Shown here one piece after another: positions 44,657 through 54,103 of a stretch of DNA of 64,000 bases (position 1 is its first letter; each line of letters opens with the position of its first letter). Source of the DNA: Lentilactobacillus otakiensis DSM 19908 = JCM 15040 (GTDB lineage: Bacteria; Bacillota; Bacilli; Lactobacillales; Lactobacillaceae); contig NZ_AZED01000011.1 of assembly GCF_001434145.1 (NCBI RefSeq), forward strand, positions 405,563-469,562. Direction: 5' to 3'. The position numbers and the translations under genes were made by a program. The notes below the pieces were generated by a model. That model made no database searches. It was not told where the DNA came from and saw only the letters and a list, made by a program, of their open reading frames with translations.

Positions 44657-44965
44657 AACCGGTTTGCATTAACAAGCCGGTTAATTGTCAAAGTTGCATA
44701 GGGACGATTTAATCGTGGTACCACCCTATTTCAAAGCATGCATCAACACACTTCCTCTGTCAGTTTATAAACTGTGGACGATAATGGATCCAACATTGTA
44801 GCCTTGTAATGACTCAACTACATCAACTCACGAACCATATTCATCGGGATCATCAGACTGTCTTTCACCAACTCGACAGCTCGCTTTGCTGAATCCACCA
44901 ATTACTCATTCGATCAAAGTAAAATATATTAACCATCATTCTAACCGATTATTTCTGAGAGTCAA
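44657..44965 (-). promoter_or_regulatory. T-box leader 3 with promoter, possibly tRNA-Tyr
   Basis: Promoter TTGACT (44960-44965), 16 bp, TAGAAT (44938-44943). Stem I: CGAAT/GTTCG base helix, GAGTAA loop on one side and GAATATG on the other, then ATTGG/CCGAT. With the usual GAA-codon-purine layout the specifier is UAU, tyrosine; an AUG reading one base on cannot be excluded. T-box GGGTGGTACCACG at 44714-44726 and terminator AACCGG/CCGGTT at 44657-44682. The UGGU bulge fits discriminator A, as in tRNA-Tyr. Confidence 0.9.
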
Positions 44966-45011
44966 CTCATACTTTCATTTATTTCTAATAAAAAAGGAGT
45001 GTACCAATCGG

Positions 45012-45034
45012 CGTTTTGATCCCAGAATTTAAGT
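45012..45034. repeat. 23-bp repeat, copy 2 (inverted copy of 18137-18159)
   Basis: Exact reverse complement of the stretch at 18137-18159. Both copies are intergenic and lie near GAGGCTG-type terminators. Confidence 0.7.
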
Positions 45035-45048
45035 GAGCCCAAAATAAG

Positions 45049-45087
45049 GCTGGAATAAAAGCATTTGCACTTTTATCCCAGCCTCGT
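45049..45087 (-). terminator. GAGGCTG-type terminator of the MFS/GNAT operon
   Basis: GAGGCTGG..ATAAAAG pairs with CTTTTAT..CCAGCCT and leads into TATTTTG on the minus strand. Confidence 0.72.
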
Positions 45088-45103
45088 AGTTGATGTCTTT
45101 TTA

Positions 45104-46312
45104 TTATTTTTCAAATACATAGGCTTCCCGGTCTACCAGCAAACCGACAAAAGTCATGACGATTGTGACAAACAGTAAGAATATCAAAACCGCAAACCAG
45201 TTTGTGGTTAATCCGTGCATCCAACCACAAATCATTGGACCAGTTGCTGCGAGGAGATAGCCAAATGATTGACCCATCCCAGACACAGAAGCTGTCTCGT
45301 TTGGCGTCCGAGTTTTCAACGAGAATAGCGTCATTGCTTCACTAAACGCCATGTTAGTCGATAATCCTAATAGCACACAAGCGGCTACCGCAAACCAGAA
45401 ACTTGTTTCAGCCAGCATCAAAGACCCCAGACCAATAATGAACAGTCCAGAAATTGTCCAGATCATAGTGGATTGTTTGGCAACCGAACTGATAATCCTT
45501 GGTACCACAAATGAGATCGGTAAAGCCACCAATTGGAGCAGTCCCAACAAATATCCAGCGGTATTTTGATTGATTCCTGACGCCATTAAAATAGGTGGCA
45601 GCCATGTCAGAATCGAATAAAACAGTAACGACTGCAAACCCATGAAACCACCCAGCGCCCAGGCCAAGGGACGTTTCCAAACACTCACCGTGACTGCTGG
45701 ATTGTATGATGACACCTGTTTTTTTGATGACACTTTCCGTTTGCCGGAACTTCTCAGCATCAATGCAACAACGATTGTAATCACTGGAATAATCGAGACG
45801 AACTGGATCATCACCTGCCAGGTAATCAAATGGCTAATAACCGCACTAAAGCCGGCTGAAATCGAACTGGATAATGAAAGTGCAAACACATACATGCCGG
45901 TATATGTTCCTATCTGCATTGGAAACAAATAAGAAACCAACGTGGGTGCAAGGACATTTAACATCGCAATCCCACAGCCAATTAAAATAGTTCCACAAAG
46001 CAAACTTGTAAATGAATACACCCGGATAAAGTTTCCGATTGTTAACAATCCTAAATCCACTATGGTGACTGAGAGAATGCCAAATCGTTTGATAAAGTAT
46101 GTAACGGTTGGTGATAGTAGGCCAAAACAGATCAATGGAATCGTGGTTAAACTACCAAGAAACCATTCTGGCATACTGAAGGAATCCTGAATATTCGTCA
46201 AAATGGGTGGAACAATTGTGATCGCAGTCCGCATGTTGGCACCCACCAAAAATATGAGCAGTGCACCCAACATCACTTTTTGCCGCTTGGGTAATGTGGC
46301 TTGTTCTTTCAT
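45104..46312 (-). CDS. CynX/NimT-family MFS transporter
   Basis: 402 residues with 12 helices. The N-terminal GALLIFLVGANMRTAITIVPPIL matches the cyanate/nitroimidazole-transporter-like group. Substrates are mostly unknown; CynX-type members handle cyanate or 2-nitroimidazole. Second gene of a pair: a GNAT gene ends 24 bp upstream and is probably co-transcribed. GGAGAG precedes the ATG. Confidence 0.87.
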   Translation of the reverse strand: MKEQATLPKRQKVMLGALLIFLVGANMRTAITIVPPILTNIQDSFSMPEWFLGSLTTIPLICFGLLSPTVTYFIKRFGILSVTIVDLGLLTIGNFIRVYSFTSLLCGTILIGCGIAMLNVLAPTLVSYLFPMQIGTYTGMYVFALSLSSSISAGFSAVISHLITWQVMIQFVSIIPVITIVVALMLRSSGKRKVSSKKQVSSYNPAVTVSVWKRPLAWALGGFMGLQSLLFYSILTWLPPILMASGINQNTAGYLLGLLQLVALPISFVVPRIISSVAKQSTMIWTISGLFIIGLGSLMLAETSFWFAVAACVLLGLSTNMAFSEAMTLFSLKTRTPNETASVSGMGQSFGYLLAATGPMICGWMHGLTTNWFAVLIFLLFVTIVMTFVGLLVDREAYVFEK

Positions 46313-46336
46313 TGGTTCGTTCTCTCCTCAATCAAA

Positions 46337-46777
46337 TTATAATTTCTTTACCAAAATCCTCATCTTTCTTCCTAATTGATCAACTGAGGTATCAATTTGC
46401 TCATACCCCACTTTTTCATACAAGCCAACATGTTTGGTGACAATGTAAGCTTTATGGAAGCCAATTTGTCTAATTTGGTTCTCTGCCAACTTAACCAACT
46501 GCTGGCTAAGATGCTGGCCGCGGTACTCTTCGCTGACAAACACAAATCCGATAAACGGTGAAAAACCGGTACCTTTAACGATGTCTTCCCGGACAACTGC
46601 ACAGAACCCTGCTAAATTCTGTCCATCCATTAAGACGATGACCCGCTCCCAATCCGATACTTGGCCACCGAGCATCTCGTTGGCCAAGTACTTCCCAGCT
46701 GGCCAGGAAACATTGCCAATCAATTTAGCAAAATGCTGCCACATATCATCCGAATCATCCAAAATATAGGTTTCCAT
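46337..46777 (-). CDS. GNAT-family N-acetyltransferase
   Basis: 146 residues. Acetyl-CoA-binding motif A is readable as FVSEEYRGQHLSQQLVKLAE, followed by GFHKAYIVTKHVGLYEKVGYE (motif B). Target unknown. I use the ATG at 46777 because GAGGAGG lies 6 bases upstream; a longer frame to 46816 has no such site. Co-transcribed with the CynX-type carrier, so it may modify the same compound (inference). Confidence 0.87.
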   Translation of the reverse strand: METYILDDSDDMWQHFAKLIGNVSWPAGKYLANEMLGGQVSDWERVIVLMDGQNLAGFCAVVREDIVKGTGFSPFIGFVFVSEEYRGQHLSQQLVKLAENQIRQIGFHKAYIVTKHVGLYEKVGYEQIDTSVDQLGRKMRILVKKL

Positions 46778-46903
46778 AGTGACCTCCTCATGTCGTTTTG
46801 TGAAATCGTAATTCAATTATAGTCCACGAAGGCAATTTTCAAAAACGATTTTCAGAAAAGCTGTTAAAATGATACTAGAACAGTCGACAAAAGGAGAAAC
46901 GAT

Positions 46904-47476
46904 ATGAAAAGGATTGCGGTGTATTGCGGCGCAGCAACAGGAAATAGTGAAGTTTACATAAAAGCCACAAAAGATCTGGCCTCCTGGTTGGTCAAAAACA
47001 ACATTGAACTCGTGTATGGTGGCGGTGGTGTTGGTTTAATGGGCATTCTCTCTGATACAGTGCTTGCTCAAGGTGGCAAAGTGCACGGTGTTACCACCAA
47101 GCAATTAGTTGCCAGAGGAGCTGAATCACCAAAGCTCAAAGAACTTTCAGATCTAACGGTTACCGATAATATGTCTGCCAGAAAGGCCGAAATGATGAAC
47201 ATTTCAAACGGCTGTATTGCGCTTCCTGGTGGCGTTGGAACTCTTGAAGAAATCACCCAGGCATTTTCTTGGGCCCGTTTGGGGGACAACCCAAATCCCT
47301 GCGTCTTTTATAACGTTAACGGTTATTATGATCTCTTGTCGCAAATGTTCGACAAAATGACCAGCGAAGGTTTCTTGTCCGCTGAGGATCGTCAAAAAGT
47401 TCTATTCTCGGATTCACTGGCTGAAATTCAAACATTTATGACCCATTATCTGCCACCCAAACCTCGTCAATATTAA
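46904..47476 (+). CDS. LOG-family protein (TIGR00730 type)
   Basis: 190 residues with the Rossmann-like LOG fold: YGGGGVGLMG (about 46) and the PGGVGTLEE signature (about 118). Members are nucleoside-5'-monophosphate phosphoribohydrolases (cytokinin riboside type), called YvdD in Bacillus. The catalytic Arg and Glu (SARKAEM, GTLEE) are conserved, so it is probably active. AAAGGAG upstream; ends at a shared terminator. Confidence 0.92.
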   Translation: MKRIAVYCGAATGNSEVYIKATKDLASWLVKNNIELVYGGGGVGLMGILSDTVLAQGGKVHGVTTKQLVARGAESPKLKELSDLTVTDNMSARKAEMMNISNGCIALPGGVGTLEEITQAFSWARLGDNPNPCVFYNVNGYYDLLSQMFDKMTSEGFLSAEDRQKVLFSDSLAEIQTFMTHYLPPKPRQY

Positions 47477-47486
47477 TCATTCAATC

Positions 47487-47520
47487 AAAAAATCGAGCCG
47501 GATCATCGGCTCGATTTTTT
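47487..47520. terminator. Bidirectional terminator
   Basis: AAAAAATCGAGCCG pairs with CGGCTCGATTTTTT between convergent genes. Confidence 0.9.
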
Positions 47521-47524
47521 AATG

Positions 47525-48712
47525 CTATATTTCCTGTCTCGAAATGGTGAGTGTTCGATTGGTCAAGATTTTTACAAGTTCCACAACTCCGACAATCGTG
47601 GCAATGACGCCGGCAGCCACAAACAAGCTGTGATCTGTGCCACCAAAGTTGATTAGTTTACTAACGTAAGGGCAGAGGAAGTTTGCGGAATTAGTGCTCA
47701 GCATCAAAATGGTTGTCGCATCGTTTCCGTACTTCTTAGGGACAAATGAAAGTCCTTTCGAAAAGATGAATGGAATAAACAAACCAAAGCTAAAGCCAAC
47801 TCCGAAAGCACCCACAAAGCAGGCAACTGACGAACCAGCTGCACTAATCACAAAAATGCTGGCAGCTTCAGTGGCAATTGCCAACAGCAAGGTGTATTCC
47901 TTAGCGACTGCATAAATGGATCCATAGATGAGACCGCCAATAATTGTCCCGATTGACAAGACAACGACCGCAGCTGAACCAGAAGCAACTGAACCAAAGT
48001 TATTGTTGATAATATATGAGGGAATTTTGACGTTCACTGTCATGTAAAATACCATGATAATGAATAAAACGATCCAATAATAGCTGAACTGCAACTTGGA
48101 AGACAGCGACACTTTTTCGTTAGTGGTCTGCTGATCCGAAGCATCTTCCTCATTAAATTGAACTTCTGGCACAAACAGCAGATACAACAGAAATAGTGGG
48201 ATAGCAACCAGGTAGAAGCTAAAGGTCATCCGCCAGCTTGAATAAGCCAAAATCAGACCGACGACCAATGCACCACCGGCCGCGCCGAGCCCTTGAAAAG
48301 TGTTCTGAAACCCTAATAACCGTTCACGCTGCTGGCCACTGTATAGCCGGTCAATCAGGCTGACACACAGGGAATTAAATAAACCAATTCCGACGCCAAT
48401 GATTGCTCGAGCAATCAATAATATCAAAACATTTGGTGCAAACATCGATAGTACTGCACCAAGTGTGGTAATTGCTGTTCCTGCAAGAACAATCCGTTTT
48501 GTACCAACTTTTTTAATCATAAAACTACTAATAACGATGAAAACTGCCATCGTAAACGATGGAATTGTTACCGTCAGTTCAGCTGTTTCAGCGGAAACCC
48601 CGGAGAATTGATGCATTAAAGATGGAATCGTCGACGCCGTCGCACCCGTTGACATTGGTAACAGAGACAACATTAATATTGAAATTGCCGTCATTGCTGA
48701 TCTTTTTTTCAT
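47525..48712 (-). CDS. MFS transporter (DHA1-like)
   Basis: 395 residues, 12 helices. IPSLMHQFSGVSAETAELTVTIPSF begins the first loop and IKKVGTKRIVLAG is the helix 2-3 motif; YSGQQRERLLGFQ precedes helix 5. The substrate is unknown; drug-efflux-type carriers look like this. The ATG at 48712 follows a GGGGGG stretch; an upstream 32-residue extension is not needed. Single gene. Confidence 0.85.
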   Translation of the reverse strand: MKKRSAMTAISILMLSLLPMSTGATASTIPSLMHQFSGVSAETAELTVTIPSFTMAVFIVISSFMIKKVGTKRIVLAGTAITTLGAVLSMFAPNVLILLIARAIIGVGIGLFNSLCVSLIDRLYSGQQRERLLGFQNTFQGLGAAGGALVVGLILAYSSWRMTFSFYLVAIPLFLLYLLFVPEVQFNEEDASDQQTTNEKVSLSSKLQFSYYWIVLFIIMVFYMTVNVKIPSYIINNNFGSVASGSAAVVVLSIGTIIGGLIYGSIYAVAKEYTLLLAIATEAASIFVISAAGSSVACFVGAFGVGFSFGLFIPFIFSKGLSFVPKKYGNDATTILMLSTNSANFLCPYVSKLINFGGTDHSLFVAAGVIATIVGVVELVKILTNRTLTISRQEI

Positions 48713-48850
48713 AATAACCCCCCACTGGAATCCGCTTATCTTAACTAACAGTTTGGCACCTATTTCTTTGCCACACGTATTATAGACTATTATGAAAATG
48801 AATAACAAGCATTTTCACCATATTTTCACGATTTTTGAAAATAAGACAAT

Positions 48851-48892
48851 AAAAAATAGACTTCCCTAAATATTTCTATCTAGAGAAGTCTA
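48851..48892 (-). terminator. Terminator of the GH127 operon
   Basis: TAGACTTCTCTA pairs with TAGGGAAGTCTA and is followed by TTTTTTAT on the minus strand, 120 bp after the GH127 stop. Confidence 0.82.
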
Positions 48893-49015
48893 TCAGATCC
48901 CTTTTACGAATGGGGTTCGTTAGTGATGCCATGTCAGAAATAGCACCAGGATCTCGTAATACTATACCCCATTTCGTTCATGAATCAAAGCGATTTTACT
49001 TCATGACTGAAAACA

Positions 49016-50986
49016 TTACTGGTTCAACCAAACTCTCATTTGCCCATTTTCACGGTTAGCCCAAGCATAGTATGGAATCATTGTCAGATCAGTGGCTTCT
49101 GATTCAACGGGCTTGCTTGAATCAACGTACAGTGGTGCATCGTCTGAATCAATCTTTTGCCGCTTGGCAGCAACTTTGACAACTCCAACACCATCCAACA
49201 GCTTCTCATCGAAGTGATAGTCAGTCTTGGCATCATTGGCAACTTCGTACAATGAAAGTGGTGCTTGATTGTCCGCCTGTTCAGCAGCGTAAACAATTGG
49301 TCCACGTTGAACGGCAACCTTGCCAAAGTCAGCACTGACTCTGTTGCTTGCACGCATAATCTTAACGTCCATATCCAATTTGAGATCAATGGTTAATGAC
49401 TTGCCGTCCACATGAAGATAAATGAAACCATCTTCAACGGGCAGGTCTTTTTGTGAACCGTTGACTTCCAAGTCAAAGTTGGCTGACCAGCTAGGAATCC
49501 GGATACCCAACTTGAATGACTTCTCGTTAGGATCGGAAATTTCGTAATGAATATCACCGCTCCATGGGAAGTGGTTGGTTTGTGAAATTTTGAGGCCGTC
49601 ATCAAATTCAGCATCGTTGGAAATGAATTGGTGTGACAAGATTGTGTCGCCGTTAACGGTATAAAGATACTCGTCAACAGAAGCAATCAAACGGGCCAAG
49701 TTGGCAGGGCAGCATGCACAGCCAAACCAATCTGCACGGTGAGTCAAAACATGGGACTTGCCAGGATTACCTTTAGAAGCAACTGGATCTGCTTCAAGTG
49801 GGTTAACGTAGAAGAAATGCTTACCGTCAAGTGCCATCCCGCTTAAGGCACCGTTGAATAATTCTTTTTCAAGAACATCGGCGTACTCGCCTTTAGCATG
49901 AATGTTCAGCATTTGACGAGCGAAGAATGACATACCAACAGAGGCACATGTTTCGCCATAATCAGTATCATTAGGTAAATCATAGTCATAGGTAAATGCT
50001 TCGCCAGTCGTGGTTTGACCAATATTGCCTGTGATGTACATTTGACGCTTAACAATGTCGTTCCAGAAACGATCACAAGCAGCTAAGAGATCCTTGTCGC
50101 CAGTGTATCGGGCAACGTAAGCCATCCCTGTGCAGAGGTAAACAACTCGAACAGCGTGACCGTGTGGGACTTTTTGGTCTTTAATTGGTTCTGCGGCCAA
50201 GTAATATTCACGCTTGAAGTCGCGCATCCCAGGAATCAAGTCGCGGTCAGTGCTATCACCATCCGCTTTGATTTGTTTTTCAAAGAATGCTGGATCTTGT
50301 CCACGTTGTTTTAAGAAGTAATGAGCTAAATCAAGGTAACGTTTCTCGCCAGTTTCTTCATATAAACGTGACAATGCCAATTCAATTTCAGGGTGACCAT
50401 CGTAGCCAGGAATCTTGCCTTCTTCAAGGCCAAAGTTCCGGTCGATGCAGTCAGCCATCCGTTTAGCAATATCCAAAGCTTTTTCGTTGCCAGTTTCATG
50501 ATGATAAGCAACGCCGGCTTCGATGTAGTGACCCATGGTGTAAAGTTCGTGCGACTGTTGAAGTCGTTTAAATTTACGCTCTGGGGCATCAATCTGGAAA
50601 TAAGTTGACAGATAACCATCGTCGTCTTGAGCTTTAGCAATCAAATCAATCAGATTATCAGTAATTTTCTTCAAATCTGGATTTGGATGGTAACCAAATG
50701 AATAGGCAGCAGCTTCCAACCACTTGTAAACATCGGTGTCTTGAAATGGGAAACCATAGTGATGACCTTTCATTTCGCCAGCAGCAATCTTCAAGTTGGC
50801 AATGGCGTGGCTGTTCTTGTCTTGACCATTGTTTTGTGGGTCTTCTGAAATTGAGATATCTGCTTCGTCATTCATAACTTTCCATTGATATGGAAGAACT
50901 TCCTTAACAACGAGTTCGCGGTATCTCTTCCAGAAGTCGGAAGTAACCTTAACCTTATTTAATTTTGGAGTTGTATAAACTTGCAT
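49016..50986 (-). CDS. Beta-L-arabinofuranosidase, GH127
   Basis: 656-residue intracellular enzyme of the HypBA1 family, releasing L-arabinofuranose from arabinooligosaccharides such as those on plant hydroxyproline-rich proteins. The zinc-bound catalytic set of HypBA1 (Glu, Cys and a Cys-Cys pair) is visible as Glu345 and Cys347 in GETCASVG and Cys425-Cys426 in FGCACCPAN. No signal peptide, so the substrate must be imported, most likely by the GPH symporter encoded just upstream. Confidence 0.93.
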   Translation of the reverse strand: MQVYTTPKLNKVKVTSDFWKRYRELVVKEVLPYQWKVMNDEADISISEDPQNNGQDKNSHAIANLKIAAGEMKGHHYGFPFQDTDVYKWLEAAAYSFGYHPNPDLKKITDNLIDLIAKAQDDDGYLSTYFQIDAPERKFKRLQQSHELYTMGHYIEAGVAYHHETGNEKALDIAKRMADCIDRNFGLEEGKIPGYDGHPEIELALSRLYEETGEKRYLDLAHYFLKQRGQDPAFFEKQIKADGDSTDRDLIPGMRDFKREYYLAAEPIKDQKVPHGHAVRVVYLCTGMAYVARYTGDKDLLAACDRFWNDIVKRQMYITGNIGQTTTGEAFTYDYDLPNDTDYGETCASVGMSFFARQMLNIHAKGEYADVLEKELFNGALSGMALDGKHFFYVNPLEADPVASKGNPGKSHVLTHRADWFGCACCPANLARLIASVDEYLYTVNGDTILSHQFISNDAEFDDGLKISQTNHFPWSGDIHYEISDPNEKSFKLGIRIPSWSANFDLEVNGSQKDLPVEDGFIYLHVDGKSLTIDLKLDMDVKIMRASNRVSADFGKVAVQRGPIVYAAEQADNQAPLSLYEVANDAKTDYHFDEKLLDGVGVVKVAAKRQKIDSDDAPLYVDSSKPVESEATDLTMIPYYAWANRENGQMRVWLNQ

Positions 50987-51026
50987 AGTACTATTTCCTC
51001 CTAAAGTATGAGTTTAATATTGAAAA

Positions 51027-52445
51027 TTAAGCTTGAGCGGCTTCAGCTTCTTTTTCAGCTTTGGAATTACGGGCAGCAAGATCAGCCTTAACAACTGGTT
51101 CATGATGTTCCCATTTACGATACATAATCATCAAAACAACACTGACTGCGTAAATGATAATTGGAACCCAGACGAAGGTGAAGCTGATACCACTGAGACT
51201 TGATGCTGACTGAGTAGCGTTAGCAGCGTTAAAGCCAAATCCTTTGAGAAGCATTGAAGCGATAAATGAACCAAATCCTGATCCCATTTGGATACAGAAT
51301 GACGCACCAATAGCAGTTAAAAATCCGTTAGCACGGATACCCGTCTTCCATTCACCAAAGTCAACGGTATCACCGACCATGGCGAAGAACATTGTGCAGG
51401 CACTACCAGAACCGATACATGCAACACACCACCCAATCAAAGCGGAGGTAATGTTTGAGCCGGCTAAGCCAACCCACGCTTGACCAACCATGGTCATCAG
51501 CAGAAAGAAGATAGTAGTTCCCCATTTGTGCATGAACTTAACGAAGAATGGAACAGAAGCCATTCCAATAACTTGGATAATTGTAAATCCGTTGAAGAAT
51601 GAAATTAAGTCCTTGCTTCCCATGTTGTACTGGAAGTAGTAAGGCATTGAAGCGTTACGAACGATATATGCAGTCCAGTATGCCAAGTTGGCAACAACGA
51701 TTAAGATCCAAGGCCAGTTCCCCTTAGTAGCTTTCAAACTTTCCTTGATAGTGATGACTTTTTCGTTTTCAATATTCTTTTCACGCATATCGAAGAAGGC
51801 GATAATCAAAAGAATGAAGGCAACGATTGAGTATACTCCAACAGCTAATGACCAACCTTTTTGATCATTACCGCCCCCGAGTAAGCCGGCAAATGGAATA
51901 ATGAAGGTTACAGCGAAGAAGTTACCAACATTACCAAGTACCAAACGAATTGAGTTGGCCTGCATACGGCCATCAGTGCTTGAAGTTAAGTTAGGCAATA
52001 CTGAAGTAATAGGTGTCGACATAGCAGTGTATGATAAGTCGGCCAAGATATACATTACACCGGCATAAACAACTTTTAGTGTGCCGCTTAATGCTGGAGT
52101 GGTGAACAGTAACCAAACAAAGATAGCGAATGGTAATGACATCCACAAGAACCAAGGACGACTCTTACCATATTTACTGTGCGTGTGGTCAACCAGGATA
52201 CCCATGACAGGGGCACCAATGGCATCAAACACACGACCAATCAAAAGTAAAACTCCGGCGGTTCCGACTGATAGGCCAAAAACGTTGGTGAAGAAGTAAA
52301 GCATATAAGAACTGATGATACAGTACAGTAAATTACCAGACATATCGGTAAAACCGTATGTGATTTTTCTGTGCCAAGGCAACGTGTCGTTAAGTAATGC
52401 TTGAGCACTTGCTGTATTTGAATCTACGTTTGCATTTGAGCTCAT
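51027..52445 (-). CDS. GPH-family sugar symporter
   Basis: 472 residues, 12 helices, glycoside-pentoside-hexuronide:cation symporter without an EIIA tail. Typical stretches: KITYGFTDMSGNLLYCIISSY, DAIGAPVMGILVDHTHSKYGKSRPW and VDFGEWKTGIRANGF. First gene of the arabinofuranosyl operon with GH127 40 bp downstream, so it probably imports arabinofuranosyl disaccharides. GGAGG precedes the ATG. Regulated by the divergent AraC-type protein and a cre-like site (inference). Confidence 0.92.
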   Translation of the reverse strand: MSSNANVDSNTASAQALLNDTLPWHRKITYGFTDMSGNLLYCIISSYMLYFFTNVFGLSVGTAGVLLLIGRVFDAIGAPVMGILVDHTHSKYGKSRPWFLWMSLPFAIFVWLLFTTPALSGTLKVVYAGVMYILADLSYTAMSTPITSVLPNLTSSTDGRMQANSIRLVLGNVGNFFAVTFIIPFAGLLGGGNDQKGWSLAVGVYSIVAFILLIIAFFDMREKNIENEKVITIKESLKATKGNWPWILIVVANLAYWTAYIVRNASMPYYFQYNMGSKDLISFFNGFTIIQVIGMASVPFFVKFMHKWGTTIFFLLMTMVGQAWVGLAGSNITSALIGWCVACIGSGSACTMFFAMVGDTVDFGEWKTGIRANGFLTAIGASFCIQMGSGFGSFIASMLLKGFGFNAANATQSASSLSGISFTFVWVPIIIYAVSVVLMIMYRKWEHHEPVVKADLAARNSKAEKEAEAAQA

Positions 52446-52641
52446 GATAATTCCTCCAAATAAATGAATTTTAGTGAACCGCTTACAATATGCGGTAAAA
52501 AAATATTGCTGAAACTGTGGAAATGATCTGGCTAAAAAGTTGGTGAGCTTCTAAACCAATAATTGATTTGAACCATACGTCTCAACTTCCTTTCATAAAG
52601 GGTCAGTTGTTCAAAACATAACTTGTCTTTACAAGTGTTAT

Positions 52642-52655
52642 AGTAAGCGTTTCCA
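52642..52655. promoter_or_regulatory. cre-like site upstream of the GPH-GH127 operon
   Basis: AGTAAGCGTTTCCA matches the CcpA cre consensus at all fixed positions but the first. A near match (TGTAAGCGGTTCAC) lies at 52473-52486 within the leader, one base short of the consensus. Suggests glucose repression of arabinoside use. Confidence 0.6.
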
Positions 52656-52694
52656 AATAATATAAAAAGGTCTATAATGACAAAAGAAGTGATG

Positions 52695-52831
52695 ATATCC
52701 GACCAATTTAAATAATTCAAGGTCATTGGCTGCTGTTACAAAGCCAATAGTATCAGGATTTTATACATTTGGTGTTCATATCCGACATATGTAAGTATTC
52801 GATTTATGTATGTTTGGTAACCATTTCCGAC
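52695..52831. promoter_or_regulatory. Three direct repeats ATWTCCGAC, candidate AraC-protein sites
   Basis: ATATCCGAC at 52695-52703 and 52778-52786, and ATTTCCGAC at 52823-52831, all in the same orientation, in the gap between the symporter gene and the divergent AraC-type gene. AraC proteins bind asymmetric direct repeats, so these are the natural candidates. Confidence 0.55.
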
Positions 52832-52853
52832 ACTGATAGGAGGTTAGCTTAAA

Positions 52854-53810
52854 ATGTTATTCTCAACGTTCACAATGGAAAAAACATTGCTCTATTATAA
52901 AGGTGGTGAATTTTTGGCCCACAAAGGATGGCATCACCGGCGAATGTATCATAAAGGTGATTACGAACTGATTCTCTGCATCAAGGGGCCTATCTATCTG
53001 CAAATTGGTGATATGCGCTACACTTTGAATGCCCATGAAGTCCTGATTATCCCGCCATTCACGACATTCTACGGCTACAATGATTCACCTGGAGATGTTG
53101 ATTTCTACTGGGTACACTTTTTCTCACAACATAAAGAGGACACAATAGAAATAAATGAAGATGATTTAACGGATCGGGTCAAGTCAGATAAAAGCAACAA
53201 CAAGAAGCGACAAATCTTCCTGCCACGCACTTTCAAACTAGCAGATTATGAAGAAGCGACGATTTTGATCCACCAAATTTTGTCAATTCATAATGAACTT
53301 TCCTTCATTGAAGAGCGGGATTATCTGGTGTCAGCACTACTCATTCAACTGTACAAGTCATATTTCAACCGGCCAGACTCAAATGAAGACAGTTCCCGCA
53401 TCAGTAGTCTTAAGGAATGGATTCGCGCCAACATATCCAGCACCCTTACCGTTGCTGAAATCGCTGACAGAAGCCATTTGAATCCAGATTATCTGACCCG
53501 CTTATTCAAACACTGCACTGGCATGACAACCCTTCAGTATTTGAATCATGTAAAAATTGAAGTTGCAACATTACTGCTGATTCGCACAGATATGTCGATC
53601 AAACAAATTGCTGACAATTCCTACTTCAATGATCCCAAAGTATTCATGCGCCGTTTCAAGAGTGCCACCGGCCTATCACCAACGGAATACAGAAAGTCCT
53701 ACAACTTGATCCATCTGAACAATCCGCACGTGGATCCACAGATCCCAATTCCAAAGCGGATTGCCGATTCAATTGATTACATCCCTGAAAATGGTGATAT
53801 CCCAGAATAA
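52854..53810 (+). CDS. AraC-family regulator of the arabinoside locus
   Basis: 318 residues. The N-terminal cupin-like sugar-sensing domain (HHRRMYHKGDYELILCIKG, about 25-120) is joined to a C-terminal double helix-turn-helix (about 185-285) with LTVAEIADRSHLNPDYLTRLFK and MSIKQIADNSYFNDPKVFMRRFK, then GLSPTEYR. Divergent from the symporter-GH127 operon, likely its activator. AGGAGG is 10 bases before the ATG. Confidence 0.92.
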   Translation: MLFSTFTMEKTLLYYKGGEFLAHKGWHHRRMYHKGDYELILCIKGPIYLQIGDMRYTLNAHEVLIIPPFTTFYGYNDSPGDVDFYWVHFFSQHKEDTIEINEDDLTDRVKSDKSNNKKRQIFLPRTFKLADYEEATILIHQILSIHNELSFIEERDYLVSALLIQLYKSYFNRPDSNEDSSRISSLKEWIRANISSTLTVAEIADRSHLNPDYLTRLFKHCTGMTTLQYLNHVKIEVATLLLIRTDMSIKQIADNSYFNDPKVFMRRFKSATGLSPTEYRKSYNLIHLNNPHVDPQIPIPKRIADSIDYIPENGDIPE

Positions 53811-53826
53811 TAGGAGGAACTATCTA

Positions 53827-54024
53827 ATGAAATTTTTTACCAAAAAGCTCGCTGGTCAATCCATCTTATCTTGGGTTTTCCAACTCGCACTCATTTACGT
53901 TGCTTGGCAGGTCAGCACCAACGCAATGCCCAACAACATTACAACCATTACAATTGCCGCCGTATTGTTACTAGCTATTTACTGGAGCTTTTCACTTGAT
54001 CGACGAAGTGGAAACAATAAGTAA
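53827..54024 (+). CDS. Small two-helix membrane protein
   Basis: 65 residues starting MKFFTKKLAGQSILSWVFQL, with two hydrophobic helices (about 13-32 and 40-56) and a basic tail (DRRSGNNK). AGGAGG lies 9 bases before the ATG, and the gene follows the AraC-type gene after 16 bp. No family recognised. Either a companion of the regulator or an unrelated small protein. Confidence 0.7.
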   Translation: MKFFTKKLAGQSILSWVFQLALIYVAWQVSTNAMPNNITTITIAAVLLLAIYWSFSLDRRSGNNK

Positions 54025-54103
54025 ATTTGCTTTCGAACAGTTCTCATTCATGTTAGTATCAACGTGATATGTATCTCAATACATAGATGGGAGACGAAGA
54101 ATT

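Noticed and set aside
52473..52486. Second cre site in the symporter leader
   Set aside because: TGTAAGCGGTTCAC lacks one base needed to align with the cre consensus.
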